Shown in pieces: positions 35,614 to 44,142 of a stretch of 64,000 bases of DNA. Source of the DNA: Pseudomonas cedrina subsp. cedrina (GTDB lineage Bacteria > Pseudomonadota > Gammaproteobacteria > Pseudomonadales > Pseudomonadaceae). Both the position numbers and the translations under genes were made by a program. The DNA lies in contig NZ_MNPW01000001.1 of NCBI RefSeq assembly GCF_001983175.1, positions 558,001-622,000 of the forward strand, read 5' to 3'. Each line of letters opens with the position of its first letter. The first letter of the stretch is position 1. Below the pieces are notes generated by a model, which did not search any database, was not told the origin of the DNA, and was given only the letters and a program-made list of their open reading frames with translations.

Positions 35614-36525
35614 TCACAGGCTGTATTTCTGCAAATTGGCCATCATCTCCTTCAACGCCTCGATGTTGTCCTTGGGATGGGCGGCCCCTTCGAAATCGCA
35701 GATCTGCTGCCAATGCGCCGCCACATCCTCGGGAGAGAACCCGGCTTCGGGGTCAAAGCCCACGCCCAGGCTGCGCTCCCAGCGGGTCTTGCCGATCCAG
35801 CCGCCGCCGACTTCAAACAGGCCTGAGGTTTCCTGGCACGCCTCGCTGCCCAGGTACACCACCAACGGGCTGACCAGCTCCGGCTTGAGGCGCTCGAACA
35901 CTTGCGGCGGGATCAGGCCTTCGGTCATGCGCGTAGCGCCGGTGGGGGCGATCGCGTTGACCAGGATGTTGTTCTTGCGCCCTTCCAACGCCAGGGTGCG
36001 CGTCAGCCCATACAGGCCGAGCTTGGCCATGCCGTAGTTGGACTGGCCGAAATTGCCGTAGATGCCCGAGGTGGACGCGGTAAAGATCACCCGGCCGTAG
36101 CCTTGCTCACGCAGGTGGGGCCAGGCGGCGCGGGTGACTTTGTAGGCGCCTTCGACATGCACCCGGTAAACCAGGTCCCAATCGCTGTCGTCCATTTTGT
36201 GGAAGGTCTTGTCGCGCAGGATGCCGGCGTTGTTGACCACTACATCGATACGGCCGAAAGCGTCGAGGGCGTTCTGTACGATCTTGTCACCGTCGGTGAC
36301 AGAATCATGGTTGGCCTCGGCAATGCCGCCAGCTTCACGAATTTCGGCCACGACCCGGTCAGCGGCCGAGGCACTGGCGCCTTCGCCCTGGGTGGAGCCG
36401 CCCAGATCGTTCACCAGCACCTTGGCGCCGTGCCTGGCGAACAGCAGCGCATGGGCCCGGCCCAATCCGCCGCCGGCCCCGGTGACGATCACGACCTTAT
36501 CCTGGAACTGCACTGACTCACTCAT
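35614..36525 (-). CDS. SDR-family 3-hydroxyacyl-CoA dehydrogenase-like oxidoreductase
   Basis: From ATG 36525 (GGAG 6-7 nt upstream) the protein has 303 aa. It has the TGAGGGLG NAD(P) loop (15-22), NNAG (98-101), and catalytic Ser (151/153)-Tyr164-Lys168. The sequence from residue 200 on (extended C-terminus, 'ASTSGIYGNFGQSNYGMAKLG', 'LEGRKNNILVNAIAP') is that of the dehydrogenase domain of peroxisomal multifunctional enzyme type 2 (HSD17B4-like). It therefore probably oxidises 3-hydroxyacyl-CoA esters in a side-chain beta-oxidation. It is longer than FabG (about 245 aa). Upstream genes on the same strand are a hydrolase and an aldolase-family enzyme. Confidence 0.9.
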   Translation of the reverse strand: MSESVQFQDKVVIVTGAGGGLGRAHALLFARHGAKVLVNDLGGSTQGEGASASAADRVVAEIREAGGIAEANHDSVTDGDKIVQNALDAFGRIDVVVNNAGILRDKTFHKMDDSDWDLVYRVHVEGAYKVTRAAWPHLREQGYGRVIFTASTSGIYGNFGQSNYGMAKLGLYGLTRTLALEGRKNNILVNAIAPTGATRMTEGLIPPQVFERLKPELVSPLVVYLGSEACQETSGLFEVGGGWIGKTRWERSLGVGFDPEAGFSPEDVAAHWQQICDFEGAAHPKDNIEALKEMMANLQKYSL

Positions 36526-36655
36526 TCCGAACTCCAATGGCGACAATGGGAATGGGTCGAGTGTCAGGCACCGGGGCGCGGGTCACAATAGATACGGCTG
36601 AGGCTGAATGGTGCTCGATAAGGCGCAGGGATGATGGCGCTGAGAGCTGGCTTGT

Positions 36656-36741
36656 GTGGGAGCCGGGCTTGCCCGCGATGGGATCGCCTCGGTGTGCCAG
36701 TGACAACGCGGTGATGCTATCGCAGGCAAGCCAGCTCCCAC
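36656..36741. repeat. REPIN with two different arm variants
   Basis: The left arm has the GGGAGCCGGGCTTGCCCGCGATG variant and the right arm is the inverted GGGAGCTGGCTTGCCTGCGAT variant, so the arms pair imperfectly. It lies between the SDR and alpha/beta hydrolase genes. Confidence 0.85.
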
Positions 36742-36771
36742 ATAAATCTCTACATCTGGCGGGGATTTGTT

Positions 36772-37674
36772 TCAGGAATAGGCCGCGCGCGACACCGGGC
36801 AACTGATCCGCTCACGAAACGCCAGGTAATGCTTGAGCACCTGCACCGGCGCTTCGACCTGCGGGTAGTGGCCGATATTGGCCAGCAACACCGTGTCGGC
36901 GTGGGGCACCAACTGGTGGTAGCGCTCCACCATATGGGCGCCAGAGATCGGGTCGACCTGGCCGTCGATCACGCGCAACGGCACTTCGCCTTGTTGCATC
37001 GCCGCGACCCAGCGCTCACGCAGTCGCTGCCGTTGGGGAAGGTAGCCGATGAGTTTGTGCAGGATGCGCGTACCTTCGTGACACTCGATCAGACTCCAGA
37101 AATCATCCAGGGCGCTTTCACTGGGGCGGGTATTGGGGCCGAATATCTGGTTGAAGCTGTTCGCCAAGGCATTGCGCCCGAAGGCGCGGCCGACCATCCA
37201 CCCCAGGGGGCTGAGCAAGAGCTTTTGCACCAGCGCTGGCCGATGGGTCTCAGGAAACAGCCCACCGTTGAGAAACACACAGCTGGCCATGTGAAAGCGA
37301 CCTTCGTAGTGCCGAGCCAGCAATTCCTGGGCAACGCTGTCACCGTAGTCGTGGGCCAGCACGTGCACCGGCTGCTCAACACGCAAGTGCGCCAGCAGCG
37401 CCTGCTGCAAATCCGCTTGTTCCAGCAGGCAGTAGCCATGGTCCAATGGCTTGGCCGAATCGCCAAAACCGAGCATGTCGCAGGCAATCACCAGGTTGCG
37501 CTGGGCCAGGGGCTGCCACAGGTAATGCCAGTCCCAACTGGCGGTGGGGAAGCCATGGATCAGCAGCAACGGCTCACCCTGCCCCGCTACCCAATAACGG
37601 ATGGTGCGGCCGTGGAAGTCGAATGTCTGGCTGCGTTTGCGCCAGACGCTGAGCGGGATCTCGGCGAGTGGCAT
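36772..37674 (-). CDS. Alpha/beta hydrolase (haloalkane dehalogenase/epoxide hydrolase-like)
   Basis: The protein has 300 aa. Oxyanion motif HGFP is at 40-43, the nucleophile elbow is 'AHDYGDS' with Asp109, an acid candidate is in 'DGQVDPI', and the catalytic His is in 'NIGHYPQVE'. An Asp nucleophile rather than Ser points to the dehalogenase/epoxide hydrolase group, close to vertebrate MEST-like proteins. The substrate is unknown. Its ATG overlaps the stop of the aldolase gene (TGATG), so the two are coupled. Confidence 0.9.
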   Translation of the reverse strand: MPLAEIPLSVWRKRSQTFDFHGRTIRYWVAGQGEPLLLIHGFPTASWDWHYLWQPLAQRNLVIACDMLGFGDSAKPLDHGYCLLEQADLQQALLAHLRVEQPVHVLAHDYGDSVAQELLARHYEGRFHMASCVFLNGGLFPETHRPALVQKLLLSPLGWMVGRAFGRNALANSFNQIFGPNTRPSESALDDFWSLIECHEGTRILHKLIGYLPQRQRLRERWVAAMQQGEVPLRVIDGQVDPISGAHMVERYHQLVPHADTVLLANIGHYPQVEAPVQVLKHYLAFRERISCPVSRAAYS

Positions 37675-38453
37675 CAGTGTCTATACCCTGGGTCCCGACT
37701 GTCCAACGTGCGCAGCAGCGCCGGCCAGGCCAGCGCTCCCCCCATGCCTTGCGCGCTCTTGGTGACCGCCGCCACCATCGCCTTGGCGCCCGCGAGTATC
37801 TGCGGCCCGATGGGTATCAATTGCGCGCCGCCGTTTTGTGCCAGGACCTGGATATCGCAGGCGCGCTGGAAGGTAAACATCATCAGGAAGGTGTCGGCGA
37901 TGGTGCTGCCGCAGGTCAGCAGGCCATGGTTATGCAGCATCAGGAAATTGTTCTGACCTAGATCGGCCTGCAAGCGCACCTTCTCTTCAGGGTTCAACGC
38001 CACCCCTTCGTAGGCGTGATAGGCCAGGCTCGACAACACGAATATCGATTGCTGGCTGATCGGCAACACGCCTTGCTTCTGCGCCGCCACCGCGACACCG
38101 GCGGCGGTGTGGGTATGCAACACGCAGGTCACATCGTGACGCACTTCGTGGATGGCGCTGTGAATGGTGTAGCCCGCCGGGTTGATCTCGTAGGGGCTGT
38201 CCATCAGCTTGTTGCCCGCCTGGTCGACCTTGACCAGGCTCGACGCGGTGATCTCGTGGAACATCAGCCCATAAGGGTTGATCAGGAAGTCATCGGTGCC
38301 CGGCACCTTGGCCGAGATGTGGGTGAAGATCAGGTCGTCCCAACCGTGCATCGCCACCAGGCGATAACAGGCTGCCAGGTCGACGCGGGCTTGCCACTCG
38401 GCAGCGCTGACCTGATCTTTGACATGCAGTGATGCAACGGGGGCTAGGCTCAC
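37674..38453 (-). CDS. Class II aldolase/adducin family protein
   Basis: The protein has 259 aa. It contains the family's metal-binding histidines in 'VLHTHTAAGVAVAAQ' and 'LMLHNHGLLTCG', and 'IFTHISAKVPGTDDFLINPYGLMFHEIT'. Sugar-phosphate aldolases of this family use Zn; many close bacterial relatives are uncharacterised and some act as decarboxylases or hydrolases. It is the first gene of a two-gene unit with the alpha/beta hydrolase. The role in the block is unknown. Confidence 0.9.
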   Translation of the reverse strand: MSLAPVASLHVKDQVSAAEWQARVDLAACYRLVAMHGWDDLIFTHISAKVPGTDDFLINPYGLMFHEITASSLVKVDQAGNKLMDSPYEINPAGYTIHSAIHEVRHDVTCVLHTHTAAGVAVAAQKQGVLPISQQSIFVLSSLAYHAYEGVALNPEEKVRLQADLGQNNFLMLHNHGLLTCGSTIADTFLMMFTFQRACDIQVLAQNGGAQLIPIGPQILAGAKAMVAAVTKSAQGMGGALAWPALLRTLDSRDPGYRH

Positions 38454-38657
38454 GTTAACGACCTCCTTGGCGCACTTTCTTATTATTTTTTGAGTGAGGG
38501 GCCAGTCTAGTCAGACCTCAACGCCGCCGTAGTTGCCTTGGCAGCCAGCTTGATGACCCTGCGAGTCAGCGTTGAGAATAGTCCAAATTCGTGCAAGTGA
38601 CGCCAGAGAAGTGCCGTCAACAAAGCCACGCAATAGCGTTGCTGCGGGCGTTTGCGG
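38454..38657. other. Intergenic region, nothing assigned
   Basis: About 200 bp upstream of the aldolase gene. A Shine-Dalgarno-like 'AGGAGGT' (minus strand) precedes that gene. Otherwise I see no gene or clear repeat. Confidence 0.5.
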
Positions 38658-39113
38658 TCAACCGCGCAGCGCAATGATCAGTTCGGCCAGCCACGGTTCG
38701 GCGTCCGTTTCCGGGGTGACGCTTTCGCTGGCGTCCAGGCGCAGCATCGGCAGCACTTCGCGCACGCCCAGTTCACCGAACAGCTCGCGCAGTTGCTCGC
38801 CACCGGCGCAGAACGTATCGCCATAGCTGGCGTCGCCCAGGCCGATTACCGCACCGGGCAGGCCGCGCCAAGCGGCGGGCAGTTGGTCGCGGATACTCGA
38901 ATACAGGGGTTGCAGGTTATCGGGCAACTCGCCCATGCCGGTGGTGGACGTGACCGCCAGAAAGGCGTCCGGTGCAAATGCCTGCACATCCGCCAGGCTG
39001 GCTCGCGGGTTGTGCCAGGCCTCGAAACCGGCGGCATTGAGGAGATCGGCGGCGTGGCGGGCCACTTCTTCAGCAGTGCCGTAGACCGAGCCGGAAAGGA
39101 TGGCGACTTTCAT
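38658..39113 (-). CDS. Flavodoxin (MioC/YqcA-like)
   Basis: From ATG 39113 the protein has 151 aa. The FMN phosphate loop is 'SGSVYGTAEEVA' at the N-terminus, the flavin-stacking region is 'TSTTGMGELPDNLQPLY', and 'VIGLGDASYGDTFCAGGEQL' follows. It is a short-chain flavodoxin that shuttles electrons in the cytosol. The partner is unknown. A TTG-ATG double start is present; the ATG is chosen by Shine-Dalgarno spacing. It is divergent from the LOV gene. Confidence 0.92.
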   Translation of the reverse strand: MKVAILSGSVYGTAEEVARHAADLLNAAGFEAWHNPRASLADVQAFAPDAFLAVTSTTGMGELPDNLQPLYSSIRDQLPAAWRGLPGAVIGLGDASYGDTFCAGGEQLRELFGELGVREVLPMLRLDASESVTPETDAEPWLAELIIALRG

Positions 39114-39241
39114 CAATCTGATCCTGTAGTTGAGCGAAAGCCTGGGATATTAGCAGCTGACGCAAATTTTTCAGCGCACCCCGTGCAACATTCAGGCGTT
39201 GCCATAAACTCCTTACTCCACAACAAGCCATGGACCGCTCA

Positions 39242-39709
39242 ATGATTAACGCCAAGCTGATGCAACTGGTGATCAACGCCTCTAACGACGGCATCGTCGT
39301 CGCCGAACGGGAAGGCCTGGACAAGCCGCTGATCTACGTCAACCCGGCATTCGAACGCATGACCGGCTACACGCTGGATGAAATCCTCTATCAGGATTGC
39401 CGCTTCCTGCAGTCGGGCGACCGCGATCAGCCGGCCCTGATGGCGATTCGGGAGGCGTTGGAAAGTGGCGGGGCCTGCCGCGAAATCCTGCGCAATTACC
39501 GCAAGGACGGCAGCCATTTCTGGAATGAACTGTCACTTTCAACAGTTTATAACGAGGCCGACAGGCAGACCTATTTCGTCGGTGTGCAGAAGGACGTCAC
39601 CTTGCAGGTCAAAGCCCAGCAGCGCGTCACCCAGTTGGAAGCTGAATTGGCCCAGGTGAAAGCCGAGCTGGCGTCGCTCAAAACGACGAGCGGATCTAAC
39701 AAAATTTAG
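39242..39709 (+). CDS. Short LOV-domain blue-light photoreceptor
   Basis: The protein has 155 aa if it starts at ATG 39242, chosen because known short LOV proteins (P. putida PpSB1-LOV, P. fluorescens) begin MINA-L; ATG 39230 is also possible and neither has a strong Shine-Dalgarno. The LOV core is intact: photoactive Cys53 in 'YQDCRFLQ', flavin contacts in 'NYRKDGSHFWNELSLS' and 'YFVGVQKDVT'. A C-terminal helix of about 35 residues (VKAQQRVTQLEAELAQVKAELASLK) is the dimer helix. It has no effector domain, so it must signal through a partner protein. The nearby MerR/LitR-like regulator is the obvious candidate. Confidence 0.95.
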   Translation: MINAKLMQLVINASNDGIVVAEREGLDKPLIYVNPAFERMTGYTLDEILYQDCRFLQSGDRDQPALMAIREALESGGACREILRNYRKDGSHFWNELSLSTVYNEADRQTYFVGVQKDVTLQVKAQQRVTQLEAELAQVKAELASLKTTSGSNKI

Positions 39710-39763
39710 AAAAAGGAGTCAGTAAAGGGGATAATGGCACTTTAACACTCCACCTATTGAGCA

Positions 39764-40375
39764 ATGGCGATGCAACGCGACGCGCTTCTGACCCAGGATG
39801 AGCTGGAGTTCATTCAGAACATGCAGCACAACCCGCAACTCAACGTGCGGGATGCATCGTCGAGCCTGACGGTCAACGGTGGCGCGCAGATCCGCGACTT
39901 GCTCACCCGCCTGGCCGCTCATGACCATGTCACCATCCAGGCCCAGTTCGACAACCAGCAACTGACGTTTCCACTGCAGCTGGTGGAGGATGAGTTTCAT
40001 GCGGTCCACCTGCGCCTGGGCGTGCCGAGTATTTTCGAGGATGGGCCGATGATCCGGCCGTGGCGCCTGGTGCTTGAAACACCGGTGGCCCTGGAGAATA
40101 TCAAGGGCAACCCAGGCGCGTTGTGGGTGCGCGAAGTGTCATTCAAGGGGGTGCTGATAGAAATTCGTGGCCGGATCAAACCGCCCAAGACCTTTTCGCT
40201 GTGGTTCAGCCCTTCGGGCTATGAACGCATTGCGCTGCGCGGATCGTTCGAACGGGAAACCGCGCGTGGGCTGTTCGCCTACCGACTGAGCCAAGGCAGC
40301 GCCGATGAAACCGAGCGCCTGCGCCAGTTCATCCTGCACCAGCACCGCCTGGTTCACCCAGAAGTCCATGCTTGA
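39764..40375 (+). CDS. PilZ-like protein, possible c-di-GMP receptor
   Basis: The protein has 203 aa. The C-terminal half has 'MIRPWRLVLETPVALEN' followed by 'ALWVREVSFKGVLIEIRG', which resembles the PilZ [D/N]-x-S-x-x-G motif with Glu at the first position. The N-terminal 100 residues are like YcgR-type N-domains (DELEFIQ..., 'HVTIQAQFDNQQLTFPLQLVEDEF'). With an altered motif the c-di-GMP binding is uncertain. It lies 54 bp after the LOV gene, same strand, and 2 bp before the convergent MerR gene's stop. The call is by pattern only. Confidence 0.55.
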   Translation: MAMQRDALLTQDELEFIQNMQHNPQLNVRDASSSLTVNGGAQIRDLLTRLAAHDHVTIQAQFDNQQLTFPLQLVEDEFHAVHLRLGVPSIFEDGPMIRPWRLVLETPVALENIKGNPGALWVREVSFKGVLIEIRGRIKPPKTFSLWFSPSGYERIALRGSFERETARGLFAYRLSQGSADETERLRQFILHQHRLVHPEVHA

Positions 40376-40377
40376 TA

Positions 40378-41328
40378 TCAGGTGTCGAGGCTACCGCTCA
40401 GGAAGAGCTGCAAGCGTCGTTGCATCAATTGCCCCTCATTACCCAGGCAGCCGATTGACGAGCCTGCCAGGCTTTCCTGCGCCAGGTCCGCTGCATCGCC
40501 GGCCAGCAACAACGGGCAATTCAACGTCAGCGCCAGGCGCTTGAGCCGCTGCGGCAGATCACTGCTGGGGGCACGATTGGAAAACAGCACCAGGGCTTGC
40601 GGCTTGGTCTTTTCACAGACCAGGGTCAACTCATCGAACGGCTGGCCGACGCCCAGTAGTTTTACCGCAAGTTTGTCCGCCGCCATCAACAGGCCCGCGA
40701 CCAACAACTCCAGCTCGCGGCATTCCCCGGCAATCGCCGCCACCAGCACGCGCGGCCCCGGCACGGCGGCGGCGGCCTGGAGGCGTTGCGCGGCACGCGA
40801 GCGCAGGAAGCTGTCGAAGAACAGCCATTCGCTGGCCTGGCCGAAACGCCCCTGGTGACGCAACAACTCCTGCCAGAGCGGCATGAGGATGTCTTGAAAC
40901 ACGATGGGCAGCGGATAATCGCAACAGAGCTGGCCGTAGAGCAGGTCCAACTGGCGGTCGTCGAACGCGCTGATGGCCATGCGCAGCTGGCGTTGCCACT
41001 GGCGCCATTGCAGCGCAGCCTCGGAAACCGCGCCAGGTTCGCCGAACCGCTCGCCTCGCGCGAGGATCCTGGCGACTTTACTCACCGCCACGCCACGTTC
41101 GATCCAGTCGAGAATCCGGTGCACCGTGTCGATGTCGTTGCGCGAATATAACCGGTGCCCGCTTTCGGTGCGGGTGGGCTGGATAAGGCCGTAGCGCCGC
41201 TCCCAGGCACGCAAGGTCACCGGGTTGACGCCGGTCAGCCGAGCGACTTCACGAATCGGGAAAAGGTCAGCGCAAGCGGGTGCGTTCACTGGGGATGTTT
41301 CGCGCTGGGGAGCAATAATTTCGGGCAT
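40378..41328 (-). CDS. MerR-family regulator, class II LitR-like
   Basis: The protein has 316 aa. The MerR HTH is at about 23-90 (FPIREVARLTGVNPVTLRAWERRYGLIQPTRTESGHRLYS). A C-terminal B12-binding-type fold follows ('WLFFDSFLRSRAAQRLQ', 'RVLVAAIAGECRELELLVAGLLM', 'KLLGVGQPFDEL'). Where AdoB12-binding relatives (CarH, class I LitR) have GE-x-H, this has GECRE, so the cobalt-ligand His is absent. That matches class II LitR/PplR proteins, which respond to light through a LOV partner. A short LOV gene lies 670 bp away, and the divergent operon makes reduced pterin. Light control of that operon is inferred. Confidence 0.85.
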   Translation of the reverse strand: MPEIIAPQRETSPVNAPACADLFPIREVARLTGVNPVTLRAWERRYGLIQPTRTESGHRLYSRNDIDTVHRILDWIERGVAVSKVARILARGERFGEPGAVSEAALQWRQWQRQLRMAISAFDDRQLDLLYGQLCCDYPLPIVFQDILMPLWQELLRHQGRFGQASEWLFFDSFLRSRAAQRLQAAAAVPGPRVLVAAIAGECRELELLVAGLLMAADKLAVKLLGVGQPFDELTLVCEKTKPQALVLFSNRAPSSDLPQRLKRLALTLNCPLLLAGDAADLAQESLAGSSIGCLGNEGQLMQRRLQLFLSGSLDT

Positions 41329-41431
41329 TAGAGGTCAAGAACATCCGTGTCGATGTGGGGCCTATTTAACGCTTATTCGGCGGGCCGATTCAAGTTGCAC
41401 GATGGGCCGACCAAAGTATCTGGCGTATTTC

Positions 41432-41467
41432 GCTGAAACAGGAATAATCCTTGCCTGTTATTTCAGC
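41432..41467. promoter_or_regulatory. Inverted repeat in the LitR-like/pterin operon divergent region
   Basis: GCTGAAA-CAGG (41432-41442) and CCTG-TTA-TTTCAGC (41454-41467) form an imperfect palindrome in the 215-bp divergent promoter. It is a candidate operator or hairpin in the leader of the downstream operon. Confidence 0.35.
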
Positions 41468-41543
41468 AAAGCTGCAGCACCCCGCAGCTTCGTTTGTGCG
41501 CCGCCTACCCGGCCCAGCGCACCCGTCTATCCGGAGATACACA

Positions 41544-42101
41544 ATGTCTACCTCTCCCGTCACCCTGATGGTTGTGCGCCGCGTGGCCAAGGGTCGCTAC
41601 GAAGAACTGATGGCCTGGCTGCGTGAAGGCGAGCAATTGGCCACCGACTTTCCCGGTTACCTGGGCTCAGGCGTGCTTGCACCGCCGCCCCATGATGATG
41701 AATTCCAGATTATCTTCCGCTTTGCCGATGAAAAAACCCTGCATGCCTGGGAGTTTTCCGCATCGCGCAGTGCCTGGCTGGGCCGTGGCAGCGAATTGTT
41801 TGCCGACCCGTCCGAGCACCGCGTACGCGGCATCGACGGCTGGTTCGGCGCGGCAGGCGCGCGGCCACCACGCTGGAAGCAGGCTGTGGCGATCTGGCTG
41901 GCGTTTTTCCCGGTATCGCTGCTGTTCAACTTTGTGCTGGGCCCGCTGCTCAATGAACTGGCGCTGCTGCCCCGTGTGCTGGTCAGCACCCTGGCGCTGA
42001 CGCCCTTGATGGTTTACCTGTTTATTCCGTTGTCCACGCACCTGTTGGCGAACTGGCTGCACCCAACCCCTGCGCGCAAGGTGCGTGAAGCCGCGGCTTG
42101 A
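41544..42101 (+). CDS. ABM-like domain fused to membrane anchor
   Basis: From ATG 41544 (GGAG 7 nt upstream) the protein has 185 aa. Residues 1-105 are an antibiotic biosynthesis monooxygenase-type ferredoxin fold (VTLMVVRRVAKGRYEELMAWLREGEQLA, FQIIFRFADEKTLHAWE). Two membrane spans follow ('VAIWLAFFPVSLLFNFVLGPLL', 'LVSTLALTPLMVYLFIPL'). The activity is unknown; membrane-tethered ABM proteins are common but unstudied. It is the first gene of the operon with folM, folE and folX, and its promoter faces the LitR-like regulator. Confidence 0.85.
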   Translation: MSTSPVTLMVVRRVAKGRYEELMAWLREGEQLATDFPGYLGSGVLAPPPHDDEFQIIFRFADEKTLHAWEFSASRSAWLGRGSELFADPSEHRVRGIDGWFGAAGARPPRWKQAVAIWLAFFPVSLLFNFVLGPLLNELALLPRVLVSTLALTPLMVYLFIPLSTHLLANWLHPTPARKVREAAA

Positions 42102-42158
42102 GCACAGGGGCGACGCGCGCTGGTATAGTTTCACCCTGCCAGCGACCCGAGCCTCCCA

Positions 42159-42869
42159 ATGACTGCAACGAACGCCCCGATCCTGATCACCGGTGCCGGC
42201 CAGCGTGTTGGCCTGCATTGCGCCCAACGCCTGCTGGACGAGGGCCACCCGGTGATTTTCAGCTACCGCAGCGAGCGGCCCGGCGTGCACGCGTTGCGCG
42301 AGCGCGGTGCGATCGGCATTTTTGCGGATTTCAGCGATGAAGCCGGGATCCTGGCGTTTATCGCTGAACTGAACACCCATACCCAAAGCCTGCGGGCGAT
42401 CATTCACAACGCCTCGGCCTGGGTCGCTGAAACGCCTGGCGACGAAAGCCGTGCCTTCGTCGACATGTTCAGCGTGCACATGCTTGCGCCGTACCTCATC
42501 AACCTGCATTGTTCACCCTTGCTGCAACGCTCGGCACCGGCCGACATCGTGCACATCAGCGACGACGTCGTGCGCAAGGGCAGCCGTCAACACATCGCGT
42601 ACTGCGCGACCAAGGCCGGCCTCGACAGCTTGACGCTGTCGTTTGCCGCGCAGTTCGCACCCTCGATCAAGGTCAACGGCATCGCCCCGGCGATGGTGAT
42701 GTTCAACCAGGGCGATGACGACGCCTACCGCGCCAAGGTGCTGGCCAAGTCGGCCCTGGGCATCGAGCCCGGCCCCGAGGTGATCTACCAGAGCGTGCGT
42801 TACCTGCTGGACAACCCCTATGTCACCGGTACCACCCTGACCGTCAACGGCGGGCGGCATATCAAGTAG
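42159..42869 (+). CDS. folM: Dihydromonapterin reductase
   Basis: The protein has 236 aa, an SDR with the 'LITGAGQRVGLHCAQRLL' cofactor loop (start of the FolM/PTR1 type, with Arg of TGxxxR), 'IIHNASAW', active-site Tyr-x3-Lys in 'HIAYCATKAGLD', and 'VNGIAPAMVMFNQGDDDAYR'. It reduces dihydromonapterin to tetrahydromonapterin, the cofactor of phenylalanine hydroxylase in pseudomonads, and has weak dihydrofolate reductase activity. It sits directly before folE and folX in the same operon, which confirms the pathway. Confidence 0.92.
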   Translation: MTATNAPILITGAGQRVGLHCAQRLLDEGHPVIFSYRSERPGVHALRERGAIGIFADFSDEAGILAFIAELNTHTQSLRAIIHNASAWVAETPGDESRAFVDMFSVHMLAPYLINLHCSPLLQRSAPADIVHISDDVVRKGSRQHIAYCATKAGLDSLTLSFAAQFAPSIKVNGIAPAMVMFNQGDDDAYRAKVLAKSALGIEPGPEVIYQSVRYLLDNPYVTGTTLTVNGGRHIK

Positions 42870-42888
42870 CCGTTTTTGAGGATGTTGT

Positions 42889-43449
42889 ATGACTTTGTCC
42901 CTGCCCCAACACTACCGCGAGATCCTCAAAGGCCTGGGTGAAGACCCGGAGCGCGAAGGCTTGCTCGACACGCCCAAGCGCGCTGCCAAGGCCATGCAAT
43001 ACCTGTGTCATGGCTACGAACAGAACCTGGAAGAAATCGTCAACGGCGCGCTGTTCGCATCTGACAATGACGAGATGGTGATCCTCAAGGACATCGAGCT
43101 CTATTCATTGTGCGAACACCACCTGCTGCCCTTTATCGGCAAGGCCCATGTGGCCTATATTCCGACCGGCAAGGTGCTGGGCCTGTCGAAACTGGCGCGC
43201 ATCGTCGACATGTTCGCCCGGCGTCTGCAGATCCAGGAAAACCTCACGCGGCAAATCGCCGACGCCATCCAGGACGTGACCCAGGCCGCCGGCGTGGCCG
43301 TGGTGATCGAGGCCAGGCACATGTGCATGATGATGCGCGGCGTGGAAAAACAGAATTCAACCATGAACACCTCCGTGATGCTCGGCGCGTTCCGCGAGTC
43401 GACCACCACGCGCATGGAGTTCCTGCAACTGATCGGACGGAGCAAGTAG
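42889..43449 (+). CDS. folE: GTP cyclohydrolase I
   Basis: The protein has 186 aa, homodecamer type. Zn ligands are in '[21 protein letters not shown]' and '[17 protein letters not shown]'. It converts GTP to 7,8-dihydroneopterin triphosphate. It lies 19 bp after folM. A pseudomonad usually has more than one folE; this copy is dedicated to monapterin by its neighbours. Confidence 0.96.
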   Translation: MTLSLPQHYREILKGLGEDPEREGLLDTPKRAAKAMQYLCHGYEQNLEEIVNGALFASDNDEMVILKDIELYSLCEHHLLPFIGKAHVAYIPTGKVLGLSKLARIVDMFARRLQIQENLTRQIADAIQDVTQAAGVAVVIEARHMCMMMRGVEKQNSTMNTSVMLGAFRESTTTRMEFLQLIGRSK

Positions 43450-43451
43450 CA

Positions 43452-43823
43452 ATGCCACAACTTCAACCAGGCATGGCACGCATCCGGGTCAAGGACCTGT
43501 GCCTGCGCACCTATATCGGCATCAATGAGGACGAAATCCTCAACAAGCAGGATGTGCTGATCAACCTGACCATCCTGTATGCCGCCCAGGAAGCCGTGCG
43601 CGACAACGACATCGACCACGCGCTGAACTACCGCACCATCACCAAGGCGATCATCGCCCATGTCGAAGGCAACCGCTTTGCCCTGCTGGAGCGCCTGACC
43701 CAGGAAGTGCTGGACCTGGTGATGGGCAATGACTCGGTGCTGTACGCCGAGGTCGAAGTGGACAAGCCCCATGCGCTGCGCTTTGCCGAATCGGTGTCGA
43801 TTACCCTGGCGGCCAGCCGCTAA
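43452..43823 (+). CDS. folX: Dihydroneopterin triphosphate epimerase
   Basis: The protein has 123 aa from ATG 43452, only 2 bp after the folE stop. It has the aldolase/epimerase tunnelling fold: '[33 protein letters not shown]', then '[24 protein letters not shown]'. It resembles FolX rather than FolB through '[20 protein letters not shown]'. It turns dihydroneopterin triphosphate into the monapterin form. Confidence 0.92.
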   Translation: MPQLQPGMARIRVKDLCLRTYIGINEDEILNKQDVLINLTILYAAQEAVRDNDIDHALNYRTITKAIIAHVEGNRFALLERLTQEVLDLVMGNDSVLYAEVEVDKPHALRFAESVSITLAASR

Positions 43824-43845
43824 CCCTGAACCTGCAGTGAGCCTT

Positions 43846-44142
43846 ATGAACGATCAACAACGCCTCGAACTCGAAGCCGCCGCTTTCCGCCGGCTGGTGG
43901 CCCATCTGGACAGCCGCAAGGATGTGCAGAACATCGACCTCATGAACCTCTCGGGTTTCTGCCGCAACTGCTTGTCCAAGTGGTACAAGGCCGAAGCCGA
44001 TGAGCGCCAGATCGAGCTGAGCCTGGATGACGCCCGCGAAGTGGTGTACGGCATGCCCTACGCCGAATGGAAAGCCCAGTACCAGAAAGAAGCCAGCGCC
44101 GACCAGCAGGCCGCGTTTGCCAAAGGAAAAACCCATGACTGA
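43846..44142 (+). CDS. DUF1244 protein
   Basis: The protein has 98 aa from ATG 43846. It has the DUF1244 pattern 'AFRRLVAHLDSRKDVQNIDLMNLSGFCRNCLSKWYKAEA...' with conserved CRNCL. The structure family is small and helical; the function is unknown. It follows folX by 22 bp and overlaps the HopJ-family gene by 8 bp, so it is part of the same operon. The CxxC-like pair could bind metal or form a redox site. Confidence 0.9.
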   Translation: MNDQQRLELEAAAFRRLVAHLDSRKDVQNIDLMNLSGFCRNCLSKWYKAEADERQIELSLDDAREVVYGMPYAEWKAQYQKEASADQQAAFAKGKTHD

